From Microbacterium sp. Marseille-Q6648 (GTDB lineage Bacteria; Actinomycetota; Actinomycetes; Actinomycetales; Microbacteriaceae), in NCBI RefSeq assembly GCF_943181415.1, contig NZ_CALPBZ010000005.1:248001-312000 (forward strand): a stretch of DNA of 64,000 bases, written 5' to 3'. Under the pieces are notes generated by a model. The model was not told where the DNA came from. It was given only the letters and a program-made list of their open reading frames with translations, and did no database searches. Numbering within the stretch: the first letter of the stretch is position 1; each line of letters opens with the position of its first letter. Position numbers and translations under genes: made by a program. Shown here piece after piece: positions 18,473 through 27,478 of the stretch.

Positions 18473-18484
18473 CCCATCTCCACA

Positions 18485-18522
18485 GGTTGCGGGCAGGAGT
18501 CAGCGTACTCCTGCCCGCAACC
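18485..18522. terminator. Perfect 16-base-pair hairpin after ssb
   Basis: The arms 18485-18500 (GGTTGCGGGCAGGAGT) and 18507-18522 (ACTCCTGCCCGCAACC) are exactly complementary around a 6-base loop. It lies 12 bases after the ssb stop and most simply ends the long transfer operon. It lacks a T run, so a protein-binding or transfer-origin role is possible. Confidence 0.6.
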
Positions 18523-18793
18523 ACGTCTCCAGAGCACACCGGCGTCGATCGCCGCTGCTGTCGGCGGTCAGGAGTCGGTCACGTTCTCGGCCGGTCCTGG
18601 GGCGCGGGTGCGGAGCACCCCTGCAGGTGTTGCCGGCGTTGCGCGGGATGCCGCCCACGTGCCAAGCAGCTTCAGTGTGTGATGGTCGGGTGAGCCGGGC
18701 TCGGCGGTGAGCAGAATACGTGCGCGCCGTCGTGGCCATTACTGCTGTGAGAGGCACTCACGCACGTGTTCAACACCCGGTGAAGCTCGCTCC
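18523..18793. other. Gene-free stretch between ssb and methyltransferase
   Basis: No protein-like frame is seen on either strand. It separates the end of the plus-strand transfer operon from the end of the minus-strand methyltransferase gene; both genes point into it. Confidence 0.35.
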
Positions 18794-19582
18794 CTATCGT
18801 TGGATACGAGTTGCCGTGATCAGTCGGATCGCGCCACGCCGTTGCGGGAGGGCGCGGAGAAGTCCGTACTCTTTGTCCCATACGCCGCTAGCCAGGTCCT
18901 CACGGAGGCGTTCGATGCCGCGTTCAACCGCGGCGGGCGGAGAGAGCACGAGGCCCGATGTCGCCCTGCGGATCGTTGGATCGAGGAACGCCTCAGGACG
19001 CGCATAGAACGCCTCCCCGAATCCGTCGGTGCAGTCGCGCGGCACGGGCACCGGCGCGACATCAACCGCCCAGCCCTTCCCGCCCAGCACGCGCGCTATC
19101 AACTCGATCGGAGGGAACCGGGTCACCTCTACATCGACGACCTCCGGGATGTAATCGGTCAGCCAGAAGTCGCGGAGCGCCGGCGCGTCAAGAGTCATCA
19201 CCACGACCGCATCCCGCGCGACTCGCTGCAGCTCTTTGAGCCCCTGCGTCACGTCCTGCCATTGATGCACGGTCATGACCGCCATCGCGGCGTCGAAGCT
19301 CTCCTCGTCGAAAGGCAGCCGCTCGGCGGTCGCGTCGACTGCGGGCGCCGCGCCCTGAGGCCGTTGCGCACGCATCGACCTCGACGGCTCGACCGCCACC
19401 ACGTACCGGTCGACCGGCTCATACGACCCCGCACCCGCGCCCACATTGAGCACCGTGCGGCACTCACCTAACGCGTCGCGCACCAATGACTCAAGCCGCG
19501 CATCGCTCCGGCGTACCGAGGCGTACGACGACCCCAACGCCTCGTAGTCAAAGTCGCCGGCCGGGCTCTCGCGAGGCTTCAT
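18794..19582 (-). CDS. Class I SAM-dependent methyltransferase
   Basis: A 262-residue protein with the Rossmann-like SAM site VLNVGAGAGSYEP (motif I), YVVAVEPSRSM (motif II, acidic residue binding the SAM ribose), and the LPFDEESFDAAMAVMTVHQW motif IV region, as in UbiE/Methyltransf_11 small-molecule methyltransferases. DNA-methylase catalytic motifs (NPPY/PCQ) are absent, so a small-molecule or natural-product-type substrate is more likely. The ATG at 19582 (MKPRESPAG) is chosen over an upstream start whose extension is not protein-like. It looks like cargo inserted between ssb and the relaxase. Confidence 0.82.
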   Translation of the reverse strand: MKPRESPAGDFDYEALGSSYASVRRSDARLESLVRDALGECRTVLNVGAGAGSYEPVDRYVVAVEPSRSMRAQRPQGAAPAVDATAERLPFDEESFDAAMAVMTVHQWQDVTQGLKELQRVARDAVVVMTLDAPALRDFWLTDYIPEVVDVEVTRFPPIELIARVLGGKGWAVDVAPVPVPRDCTDGFGEAFYARPEAFLDPTIRRATSGLVLSPPAAVERGIERLREDLASGVWDKEYGLLRALPQRRGAIRLITATRIQR

Positions 19583-19798
19583 CAAGAGATTCAACCACCG
19601 AGCCTGCGTCGACAACAGGTTGCAGCAAAGACGGCGCAAGCCGATCGGTGACCGTGGTGCCGCCGAACGGGCGGCGCAGAGCGACCCGCGGCCATGTCTA
19701 TAGACGATGACGGCTACCGTACGGTCGCAGACACTGGACTTCGCGAGCTCCGAATCCCACGCTTGGGTGCCGAGTCAATGTGCCCGCTCATCGGCTTG

Positions 19799-22561
19799 TC
19801 AGCGGGTGGGGGTCCTGCTTTGTATGGGGGCTCCCTGTGACGCGAGCGGGCCTGTGTGTGTGTCCGGCTGGGGACGCGCGGCGCGCTGCAGTTCGATGGT
19901 CGCGGCGCGGCGAGAGTCGTCGATGGTCACTTCCGGAACTCCGCGGGTCATGCTGTCGGCGAGCGCCGCGATCGCGGCGTCCTGTGTCCGCGAAATCGCT
20001 ATCGCCTCGTTGTGGGTCCGCCCGCGGGTCATCCCGACGTAGAGACCGGACGCGTCGACGCCGGGACCGACGATCGCGGCGTCGGTCGTTTCGCCCTGGA
20101 TACCGTGGACGGTGGAGGCGTAGGCGAGGTGGACGTGTTCCGCGACGTAGTCGGTGGAGACTCGACGGAAGTCGGCGCTGTCTGTCAGGCTCACCAGGTC
20201 GACACTGTCGGGGCGGATGCGACGGACCATCCACAGCGCTCGGTTCTCCACGTCCGCCTTTCGATCGTTCCGGCGAGTCTGGACGACATCGCCCTCAAGA
20301 AGGCGCTGCTCGCCGCGACCGACGGCGACCCGCTGCATGTTCAGCTCTCCGAGCTCGAGGCGTCGCTGCTGAATGCTCTCGTTGACCGCATCCGCTTCCT
20401 CGTTGGTGCTGGTTACCAGAGCGACCCGTTTGCGCTCGCCAGCCCACCGGAAGTAGCCCTCGACCATGAGGTCGGTGGCGCCGGCGAAGTCATCAACTCG
20501 GCGCACGAGTCCCCTCCTATCGAGTTCCGCCGCAACCTCCAGCGCCGCCTCCCGTGACTCGGGCTCGCGCAGCCGGAGCGTGAGTGCCGCGTAGGTGGGA
20601 TCGTGGAATCGGTGGACGGCGGTGAGTTCGACGACGGTGCCGCTGCGACGTGCCATGGTCGCCATGGCGCCGGAGTGACCCACAGGCATTGCCTGGAGGT
20701 GGTCGCCCACCATGGCGAGCCCTGCGCCGGTTTCGATGGCGAGGGCGGCGAGGGCGTTGGCGGTGTGGAGGTCGAGCATGCCGGCTTCGTCGATCACGAT
20801 GCGGTCGTCTTCGTAGACGGCGTAGCGGGCGGGACCGGTATACGGGAGTCCGGTGTTGGGGTCAGTGTCGCCGGGTGCGAGGCGTGACCACTCGGCCGCG
20901 CCGGCGGCGTCCCGGCCCCATCGCCACCCGTGGTCGGCGAGGAGCGCATGAACACTGGATGCGACTGCCCCGATCTCCTGCCCGGCCACGGTCGCTGCCT
21001 TCTTGGTCGGGGCGACGACGATCATGCGGCGTTGCTGCAGCGCGAGCGCGGCATGGGCGACCCGGAGCATGGTGGTCTTGCCCGTGCCGGCGGGGCCAGT
21101 CACGGTGACCAGACGGTCCGTACCCGAGATGGCTCCGGCCGCGCGGCCCTGCCCAGGATCGAGAACGGCCCCGGGCGGGAGCTCGCCTTCGGCAACGAGC
21201 ATCATGGCGTCTACCGACAGCGGCGCGCCGGGGGCGCTGAGCAGCTCGAACCTGCGCGCCAACTCCACCTTCAGCGCCGCGGTCATCACGGCCATATAGC
21301 CCTTCACGTGCTGCGGCCGCTGCGGGTCCTCATCGAGCAGGTCAACGGTGTGCCCAAGGGCACGGTTCACGGCCGCGTCGACCACCACCTGAAGCTGATC
21401 GCGGGGCGCGACCACCCCGGCTGCCGCGACCGCCCGAGTCGCGCCCGCGCGGACATCGAACATGCTGAACCGTCCGCCGTACGCTGACGAGCGCGCGTCC
21501 GCATCAACGACCGCTCGTGCGGCAAGCATCTCGATGTCCAGGTCCCCGGCGGGCATCGCCTCGAGCGTGACGGGGGGACGCACGGCGAGGAGGGCGGGGT
21601 CGATGGTCGCGAGCTCGTCGCGGATCATCAGCTCCCACCGGTCCTCGCGAAGGTCCTTGGGTTTGCCCGGGCGGCCCTGCGCCCAGGCACGACGGTCGAG
21701 CTGCTGGAGGACGTCGCGGCTGGGTTCCTGACCGGGATGCGCGGCCCGCCAGGCCGCGAGGAGAACCGCACGGTTCGCCTCGATCTGGTTCGAGCGACGC
21801 GACAGCGCACGAACCGCATGCGCCACCTCCGCGACCTCCCCGTCGGCGTTGAGCGTGTACCCGTGCCGGGCGAGAGCGTCAATCCACTCGGGGTCGGTGC
21901 GGGCAGCGAGATCCCCCTCCGCATTGATCAACGTGTGCAGCTTCATCGCCACCCGGGAATCGACATTGGACCAGACACCGTCCGCCCCCAGCACCTTCAC
22001 GCTCAACCACAAGTGACGATGGATGTGCGGGTCCAGTGCACGGGAGCGGCGATGCTGAAGCTCAACGACCTCCACCTGGTGCAACCGCTCCCGGATGCGG
22101 CCACCCGCTCCCCGGCGCGCATTGAGCTCCCGCTGCCAGGTGGTGATGATGCGATCCCGGAGCCGGTCCTGCAACGCTTCGAACTCGCCTGCGAGCTCGG
22201 GGTGCAGTAGCGACACCAGGCTGTACGACTTCGGTGCGTTGATGGTGCCATCCAGCACCAGATCCGCGTTCGGCGCTGACAGGTCACGACCCCGCCGCTC
22301 CCTCGTGAGCGGATCGAAACCATCCACCCACGCGGCAAGCTGCTCCCGATCCAGCTCGTCAACCTCTGTGACCTCGTTAGTGACGGTGAAGCGTGTCACC
22401 GTCACGGAGCCCGAGTCGCCGTACGCGGCGAGCGCTGCAGCGCCGGTCGATAGGCGGGACGCCGCGTCGCAGCCGCCGTTCAGCGCATACGCGATCGCGG
22501 ATCGAACGCCGCCCGAATCAACGCCCCGCTTCCACCGCTCCAAGCCCCCGCGCATGCCCAC
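19799..22561 (-). CDS. MobF-family relaxase/helicase (TraA/TrwC-like)
   Basis: A 920-residue two-part protein. The N-terminal relaxase domain has the HUH metal site in LDPHIHRHLWLSVKV (His179, 181, 183) with His170 before it; candidate nucleophile tyrosines are Tyr25 and Tyr47. The C-terminal half is a RecD-like helicase with Walker A VTGPAGTGKTT near residue 480, VIDEAGMLD, and the late STVHGIQGETTDAAIV motif. It nicks the origin of transfer and unwinds the strand for secretion by the VirD4/VirB4 apparatus. Start is GTG 22561 or ATG 22555. The transfer origin should lie nearby, probably upstream, but I cannot point to it. Confidence 0.9.
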   Translation of the reverse strand: MGMRGGLERWKRGVDSGGVRSAIAYALNGGCDAASRLSTGAAALAAYGDSGSVTVTRFTVTNEVTEVDELDREQLAAWVDGFDPLTRERRGRDLSAPNADLVLDGTINAPKSYSLVSLLHPELAGEFEALQDRLRDRIITTWQRELNARRGAGGRIRERLHQVEVVELQHRRSRALDPHIHRHLWLSVKVLGADGVWSNVDSRVAMKLHTLINAEGDLAARTDPEWIDALARHGYTLNADGEVAEVAHAVRALSRRSNQIEANRAVLLAAWRAAHPGQEPSRDVLQQLDRRAWAQGRPGKPKDLREDRWELMIRDELATIDPALLAVRPPVTLEAMPAGDLDIEMLAARAVVDADARSSAYGGRFSMFDVRAGATRAVAAAGVVAPRDQLQVVVDAAVNRALGHTVDLLDEDPQRPQHVKGYMAVMTAALKVELARRFELLSAPGAPLSVDAMMLVAEGELPPGAVLDPGQGRAAGAISGTDRLVTVTGPAGTGKTTMLRVAHAALALQQRRMIVVAPTKKAATVAGQEIGAVASSVHALLADHGWRWGRDAAGAAEWSRLAPGDTDPNTGLPYTGPARYAVYEDDRIVIDEAGMLDLHTANALAALAIETGAGLAMVGDHLQAMPVGHSGAMATMARRSGTVVELTAVHRFHDPTYAALTLRLREPESREAALEVAAELDRRGLVRRVDDFAGATDLMVEGYFRWAGERKRVALVTSTNEEADAVNESIQQRRLELGELNMQRVAVGRGEQRLLEGDVVQTRRNDRKADVENRALWMVRRIRPDSVDLVSLTDSADFRRVSTDYVAEHVHLAYASTVHGIQGETTDAAIVGPGVDASGLYVGMTRGRTHNEAIAISRTQDAAIAALADSMTRGVPEVTIDDSRRAATIELQRAARPQPDTHTGPLASQGAPIQSRTPTR

Positions 22562-22855
22562 AGGCTACGCGATCTTGCACTACCATGACATAGATTCACA
22601 GAAGTGCCTGCGTGCATCGGTCCCTCTGTGGGTTGCATCAGAGTTCTTCCGTGCGGTCGGCGTCGCGCAGTCACGTGAGTCAGATGCGCCTCCTCAATCG
22701 GGCGGTTTGACGGGCGGGGCTTGTGAGCTATACCCGTCTTTGTCCCGACATGCACTCGCCACTCGAATCCCGCCGACTGCAGGTGGGAATCGACGAACAT
22801 CTGCAGCCGACTCTCACATCCGCGCCGGCTACGCGGCCGCCTCGCGCAGCGCGGG
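22562..22855. other. Region upstream of the relaxase; candidate location of oriT
   Basis: No gene is visible. Transfer origins often lie next to the relaxase start, but no inverted repeat or known nic consensus stands out by eye. Confidence 0.25.
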
Positions 22856-22990
22856 CTACTCCCGTTTGCCTCGCTCGGCGCCAACGGTGGGTAGGTAATG
22901 CAGTTGGCACTCTTCGCACCGGTAGCCGCCTCGCACGTCACGAAGCACCGTCCCGCACGAAGGGCAGCGAGGCTGCTCGAATTCATCCAC
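22856..22990 (-). CDS. Small zinc-ribbon protein
   Basis: A 44-residue frame starting at GTG 22990 and ending at TAG 22856-22858. It contains two CxxC knuckles, RCPSCG and YRCEECQLH, 14 residues apart, in an acidic-start, basic-end protein. Such mini zinc ribbons are common in actinobacteria and often missed in annotation. It lies between the relaxase and the STAND-nuclease gene, on the same strand as both. Function unknown; binding to nucleic acid or protein is plausible. The ribosome site is weak. Confidence 0.55.
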   Translation of the reverse strand: MDEFEQPRCPSCGTVLRDVRGGYRCEECQLHYLPTVGAERGKRE

Positions 22991-23171
22991 GACGCAGACC
23001 CTACCCGGGGCCCACTGCGGAACACTTCACCGATCGACTAACCAGCCGGCTCCTCTGCCGTCAGTCGTTGCACTCAAGGACCGGCTTGCGAGCTATTCGA
23101 TCCGGTGTTATTCCTGAACGTACGCCCGCTCATTGGCGAGAGTTCCCCGGGAAGCAGTTCGCTCCCCAACA

Positions 23172-26100
23172 TCAGCCAACTGACCACCGAATCGACGCGT
23201 CGAGCACCACAATCGCGACTCCATCCGCTTGACCACTGGCACCCAGAGCGGATTTGATGGCGTCGTGCAGCGCGGCCGCTGTGGGGAATCGTTTGCCAGC
23301 GCGTCGACGACTATCCGTCGAGTCCCAAGAATCGACGTCAAACCAGACGGCGATGAACACGCCATACCGCGCGCCAAGGTCAGGCATGTAGCCGCCAGCA
23401 AGTTGAGAGGTCGCCGCAGTTAGGACGTCGGCATGCCACGAGCCCTTCACTTCAATGGGGAGCACCATGGGCGTCGTACCCGAAGGTGCGGACACCGCGA
23501 GTGCCTCGACTCGGAGGTCTGGACGATTGGACAACCCGCTCGGCGCGTTCCTGCGGCTCGGCACTTCGCGATTTACGGCTACGCCTGCGGAAGCTAATCG
23601 CTCGCGCAGCTCATGCAGGAGGAAGTCCGAGATCTCGTCCTCCGTTTTTGGCCGATGTGAGTATGTGTCCCATAGGAGGTGAGCGAGTGGAGTGTCCGTC
23701 TGAAGTCGGCTTGCAATCCCAGCCAGCGCCGCCTGCGTTTGCAGCCAGAGGTCGCGTTCATTCCGGATGAACGTGCGCCGATCCTCGAGCGCCAGAGTAA
23801 GAAGCGCATCACAACTGATTGGTCGCCACACGGCATCAGCCGCTGCGCGTTCAACATCGACGAGGGCGCGCTGAAGGCTGGCCCGTCCGGGGTGACGGAC
23901 TAATAGCGAGCGGATTGCCTCCGCTGCGGCATCACTCGGTGTTGTACGAAGCCGCCCGAGAACATCGTCCCGGAATCTACCTACGGTCTCGCGGGGCCCA
24001 ACTGTGTGGACTTCATCGAAATCGGGGTCCTCGTTTGCAGGGAACTCCTCCTCAAGCCACAGCCAGAGCTCACCGAGCTGCGCCTCCTCGAGTGGGGGAA
24101 CGCGGTGATCGTAGACGAGTCGTGCAGTCAAGAACACTGAGCGCATGAACTCGCTGTTGTCCGTCATCAGTTGGCTGATCCTTGACCAGGCAGCAACGCC
24201 GAACTCCTGGAGCAGTCGGAGTGCGGCGTAAGCTGCACGGGACGGATGTTCAGAGATCGACGAATCCTGAACCCAGGATTCAAGGGTGGCTTGTCCAAGA
24301 TCAGGCGCCGCTTTCAGGAGGAAGTCCAGGAGAGCTTCCTGCCCGCCCCAGTCGCCAAGCTGATCGATTCTCGCGTGCAGTTCCTCCGCGAGGTGCCGGC
24401 TTTGTAGCGCGGCGAGCTCGGTGCGGAGAAACACGGGTTCACTGTCTCCGATGGCTTTGTCGATCAGCGTTAGAAGGCAGCTCTCCAGTTCGGCTCGGGC
24501 ATGATCCGCGCCGAGGGAGATCAATGCGGTCTTGTCAGCGCCATCAGCCCCGTTCGTCACCGCCGGCCAACTGATGATGATGGGTGCCCACTCTCGCCAA
24601 ACACGTGGCGGAACGGCTTCGAGCTGATCAGGCGCGAGGTGAAGCAACAGAGTGAGTGCTCGATACGCGGCCTCGGACGGGAAGTGGCGCATGGACTGGC
24701 CGAACCAGCTGGTGCGCTCACACTCACCTCCGACGAGGAAGTCCATGGATTGCCGAAGAAATCGTTCCTGCGACCCTGCGGACAGCGACTGCCAGCGGTC
24801 GTGCTTTGTCAGATCAGGCTCGAGTTCGTCGAAGTATCGGTCGGTTCCCGGACGGACAGTTAGCAGCCTCGATGCCTGCCAGTAGGCACTCAGATCGCCA
24901 GATTCGAAGTCGGCGAGTAGCTCCTCGATTCGCCTATCCACCCACGAACCGTTGCCTTCGTTGCGCTTCGCCTCAATTGCGGACCATCGAGATCTTTCCT
25001 CCAGCCACCTTTCCCGCGCCGCGATCGCCTCCGCCGACTCGAGCTCCCAAGCACCCAGCAGGTCCTCGAAGAATCTATGCGCCGGTCCGCCGGGATCGAG
25101 ACTAAGCACCCGGTCAACGTGATCGAAATCCGTGACATTGAACAGGTACCTTGCGGCTCGTCCAAGTGCACTGATGCTCGACTTCGGGCCACTATCGAGC
25201 TGTTTCAGGATCCATCCAAAGTCATCAGCGTTGAGCAGGGCGCCGTTGGTTCCGTTGTGCCGGGTCACGAGGGCGTATGCGAGGTCCTCGTCAGCGCCCT
25301 CAGCAACGACGTGCGTGAGTCTGTGCCGAACATCCTCGGGGAGCGTTCCGACCGGCACGTCGTCGCCGAAGATCGGCTCGAATGTACGACTGCGTTGTGC
25401 GGCCCGACGCTTCAGCTCATCGCGCGCTCCAGGCTCGTCCAGGTGATCGATGCATACCTTGACTATCGCCGAGTCGAGCACCCGCTCATGCGTTGTGAGC
25501 TTGTCAGCGGTGTGAGCTTGGGCCCACTCAGTCGCGGCCGCCACGTCGTCTGATCCCAGTGCCGCGGCAAGCTCGTGCATGAAGATCGAATACATCCCGA
25601 GCAAGCTTTCGCGTGGCCTCGGAGGGCGCATGCGTAGAACAGAAGAAGTGTCCAGCACAGCTGGCCAGAACAACCACGCTATGGCTGCCCAGAGCTCCGC
25701 ACCGTCTTCGATGTCGTCAAGCGAGCCGTCAGTAAGGAGGGGCAACAGCTCGGAAGCGTTCGCCTGGATACCGATCTCACGGGCTGCGATCGCGCCGGAT
25801 GTCCGAATGGACCGCGGTGCGTCAGGATTTGCAACGACCGCGACCAGCGCGTCGCCGAGCTCAACCACTTTGCATGCACGAGCCACCCGAATGGCAAAGT
25901 CGACCAGTGACCAGTCCCTGGACTGAATCGCGGGCCGCAACTGTTCGGCCGAGTGAGCATGTGCCAGACCACCGAGGGCCCAGGTCCAGTCGTCGTAGAC
26001 ACGACCGGCTCTAAGATCCCTCAGCATGTGCTCGACGAGCCTCGCCCGGAGCCTCTCGCTTGGAAGGTCAACGCTAGTTAGGAACGCGGTCGGGTCTCCG

Positions 26101-27302
26101 TCAATTAGCCACTCGAACCTCGTCGACTCGAGTGCGACCAGCCATGCAGCCATCTGTCTGACCGGGCTGAAGATCCGCGAGCTCGTCGATACACATAGCG
26201 CTTCGACATCTTCGTCGGTGAGTCTCATCCGGATCACCCACCGAGCTGCCAAGTAGTCGATGAACGTCGCGTGGGACCACCGCAGGCGGGCCTCGCCGGC
26301 GCCGGAGAAGAGCGCCGAGTGCAGCACTGCCTTGGCTGCGCGTCGCCCGCTGTCGTCGTCTGAGCGGAAGCAATCATCGATCGCGACATCATCGGCACGC
26401 CTTGAGACGGGGTTTCCGATCCAGAAGGTAGGGGTCCCGGCAAACAGTGTGCAGGCTGCCAACTGTTCGGCGGATTCCATCAATGACTTCTCCGACACCA
26501 CTGACGACACCGAGTCGCGACGTTCTTGATTTGCCTCACCCGCAAGAGCAAGGCATCCGCGGGCGTAAACCTGCGCGCCCCCTTCTGCGATCTTTCCCTC
26601 GGAGGAAAACGCTGCGGTCAGCAGGCGCAAGGTCAAAGGGCGTGCTGCCAGGGCCGAGACACCATGCCGTTCCACGTCGCGGACAAAGGCGTCACCATCG
26701 AGTGATTGCGCGTCGACAATTCGTGCGACGTCGCTCCGGCGAAAGGGTAGGAGCTCGACGATGACTGGCTCTGGAAACAGGTCCGAAAGGCGCGCTCCCA
26801 GAGATGTCGGCCAGTCGGCGGTCCGACAGGCTACCCGCAAGAACAGCCGCTCGCGGTCCGCATGGCCCAGCCAGTCGGCCAGCAGTCGCCACAGGGTCGG
26901 TATTCGCGACAAGCCCTCGTCAAGACCGTCCAACGCAAGCACGAGCGTGGACTTACCGCCCTGCCACTCAACTATGCGAGGGTGCTGGAACAGCTGCTGA
27001 TGGACAAAGACGTCGGTCGTACAGACGCCGAGATCGAAAGTGACGGCGACCTGATCCGCATGGTCTGGAGTTAGTGAAACAGGGTCGTTGAGAACCCTGG
27101 ACTTTCCCATGCCCGGGCTACCGAGCAGGACAAGGCAACGCTTCGACTTGAGTTCCTCGGTGCGCATGAGGGGCTCCGTCGAACGCAGCCAGATTGGGCC
27201 GTTCTGCTCCTGGAGCCAGCCCTCCACGGTGAGGGGCGGCGAAGTAGTCTGTGGGGCCCAGAACCGCTCCACGCCACTCGAGCCCTCATACTGCCGATCC
27301 AT
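23172..27302 (-). CDS. Large STAND/NACHT-like ATPase with C-terminal PD-(D/E)XK-like nuclease; putative anti-phage protein
   Basis: About 1376 residues from ATG 27302 (an in-frame ATG at 27320 has no ribosome site). A P-loop lies near the N-terminus (LLGSPGMGKS, about residue 65), followed by Walker B TLVLALDGLDEG, so it is a signal-transduction ATPase of the NACHT/STAND kind. Residues about 400-1200 are long helical, repeat-like sequence, the usual sensor part. The last 150 residues carry HELRERL, RPDLRVEAL and PIEVKG, the Glu...Asp...Glu-x-Lys order of PD-(D/E)XK nucleases. Known Avs proteins carry their effector at the N-terminus; here it is at the C-terminus. It is flanked by a CoiA-like nuclease and CBASS. 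By eye it is less GC-rich than the conjugation genes. Confidence 0.8.
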   Translation of the reverse strand: MDRQYEGSSGVERFWAPQTTSPPLTVEGWLQEQNGPIWLRSTEPLMRTEELKSKRCLVLLGSPGMGKSRVLNDPVSLTPDHADQVAVTFDLGVCTTDVFVHQQLFQHPRIVEWQGGKSTLVLALDGLDEGLSRIPTLWRLLADWLGHADRERLFLRVACRTADWPTSLGARLSDLFPEPVIVELLPFRRSDVARIVDAQSLDGDAFVRDVERHGVSALAARPLTLRLLTAAFSSEGKIAEGGAQVYARGCLALAGEANQERRDSVSSVVSEKSLMESAEQLAACTLFAGTPTFWIGNPVSRRADDVAIDDCFRSDDDSGRRAAKAVLHSALFSGAGEARLRWSHATFIDYLAARWVIRMRLTDEDVEALCVSTSSRIFSPVRQMAAWLVALESTRFEWLIDGDPTAFLTSVDLPSERLRARLVEHMLRDLRAGRVYDDWTWALGGLAHAHSAEQLRPAIQSRDWSLVDFAIRVARACKVVELGDALVAVVANPDAPRSIRTSGAIAAREIGIQANASELLPLLTDGSLDDIEDGAELWAAIAWLFWPAVLDTSSVLRMRPPRPRESLLGMYSIFMHELAAALGSDDVAAATEWAQAHTADKLTTHERVLDSAIVKVCIDHLDEPGARDELKRRAAQRSRTFEPIFGDDVPVGTLPEDVRHRLTHVVAEGADEDLAYALVTRHNGTNGALLNADDFGWILKQLDSGPKSSISALGRAARYLFNVTDFDHVDRVLSLDPGGPAHRFFEDLLGAWELESAEAIAARERWLEERSRWSAIEAKRNEGNGSWVDRRIEELLADFESGDLSAYWQASRLLTVRPGTDRYFDELEPDLTKHDRWQSLSAGSQERFLRQSMDFLVGGECERTSWFGQSMRHFPSEAAYRALTLLLHLAPDQLEAVPPRVWREWAPIIISWPAVTNGADGADKTALISLGADHARAELESCLLTLIDKAIGDSEPVFLRTELAALQSRHLAEELHARIDQLGDWGGQEALLDFLLKAAPDLGQATLESWVQDSSISEHPSRAAYAALRLLQEFGVAAWSRISQLMTDNSEFMRSVFLTARLVYDHRVPPLEEAQLGELWLWLEEEFPANEDPDFDEVHTVGPRETVGRFRDDVLGRLRTTPSDAAAEAIRSLLVRHPGRASLQRALVDVERAAADAVWRPISCDALLTLALEDRRTFIRNERDLWLQTQAALAGIASRLQTDTPLAHLLWDTYSHRPKTEDEISDFLLHELRERLASAGVAVNREVPSRRNAPSGLSNRPDLRVEALAVSAPSGTTPMVLPIEVKGSWHADVLTAATSQLAGGYMPDLGARYGVFIAVWFDVDSWDSTDSRRRAGKRFPTAAALHDAIKSALGASGQADGVAIVVLDASIRWSVG

Positions 27303-27478
27303 TACAGTGCCCCCAGGCATTCGAAGCGGGTGCTCCGAAAGATCCGCAGAGGCGCTTCCGGTGCGCGCACCTACCCAATCACGAAACTTGCCCGAACCGT
27401 CGATTTGCTGGCCGCGAAGCTATGGTGGCACTGCCCGCTCAGGGATCGTCCCCGTATCTCGACGGCGGGCGCGTGATG

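Noticed and set aside
22562-22855. Origin of transfer upstream of the relaxase
   Set aside because: Position is right, but no inverted repeat or nic-like motif could be supported by eye.
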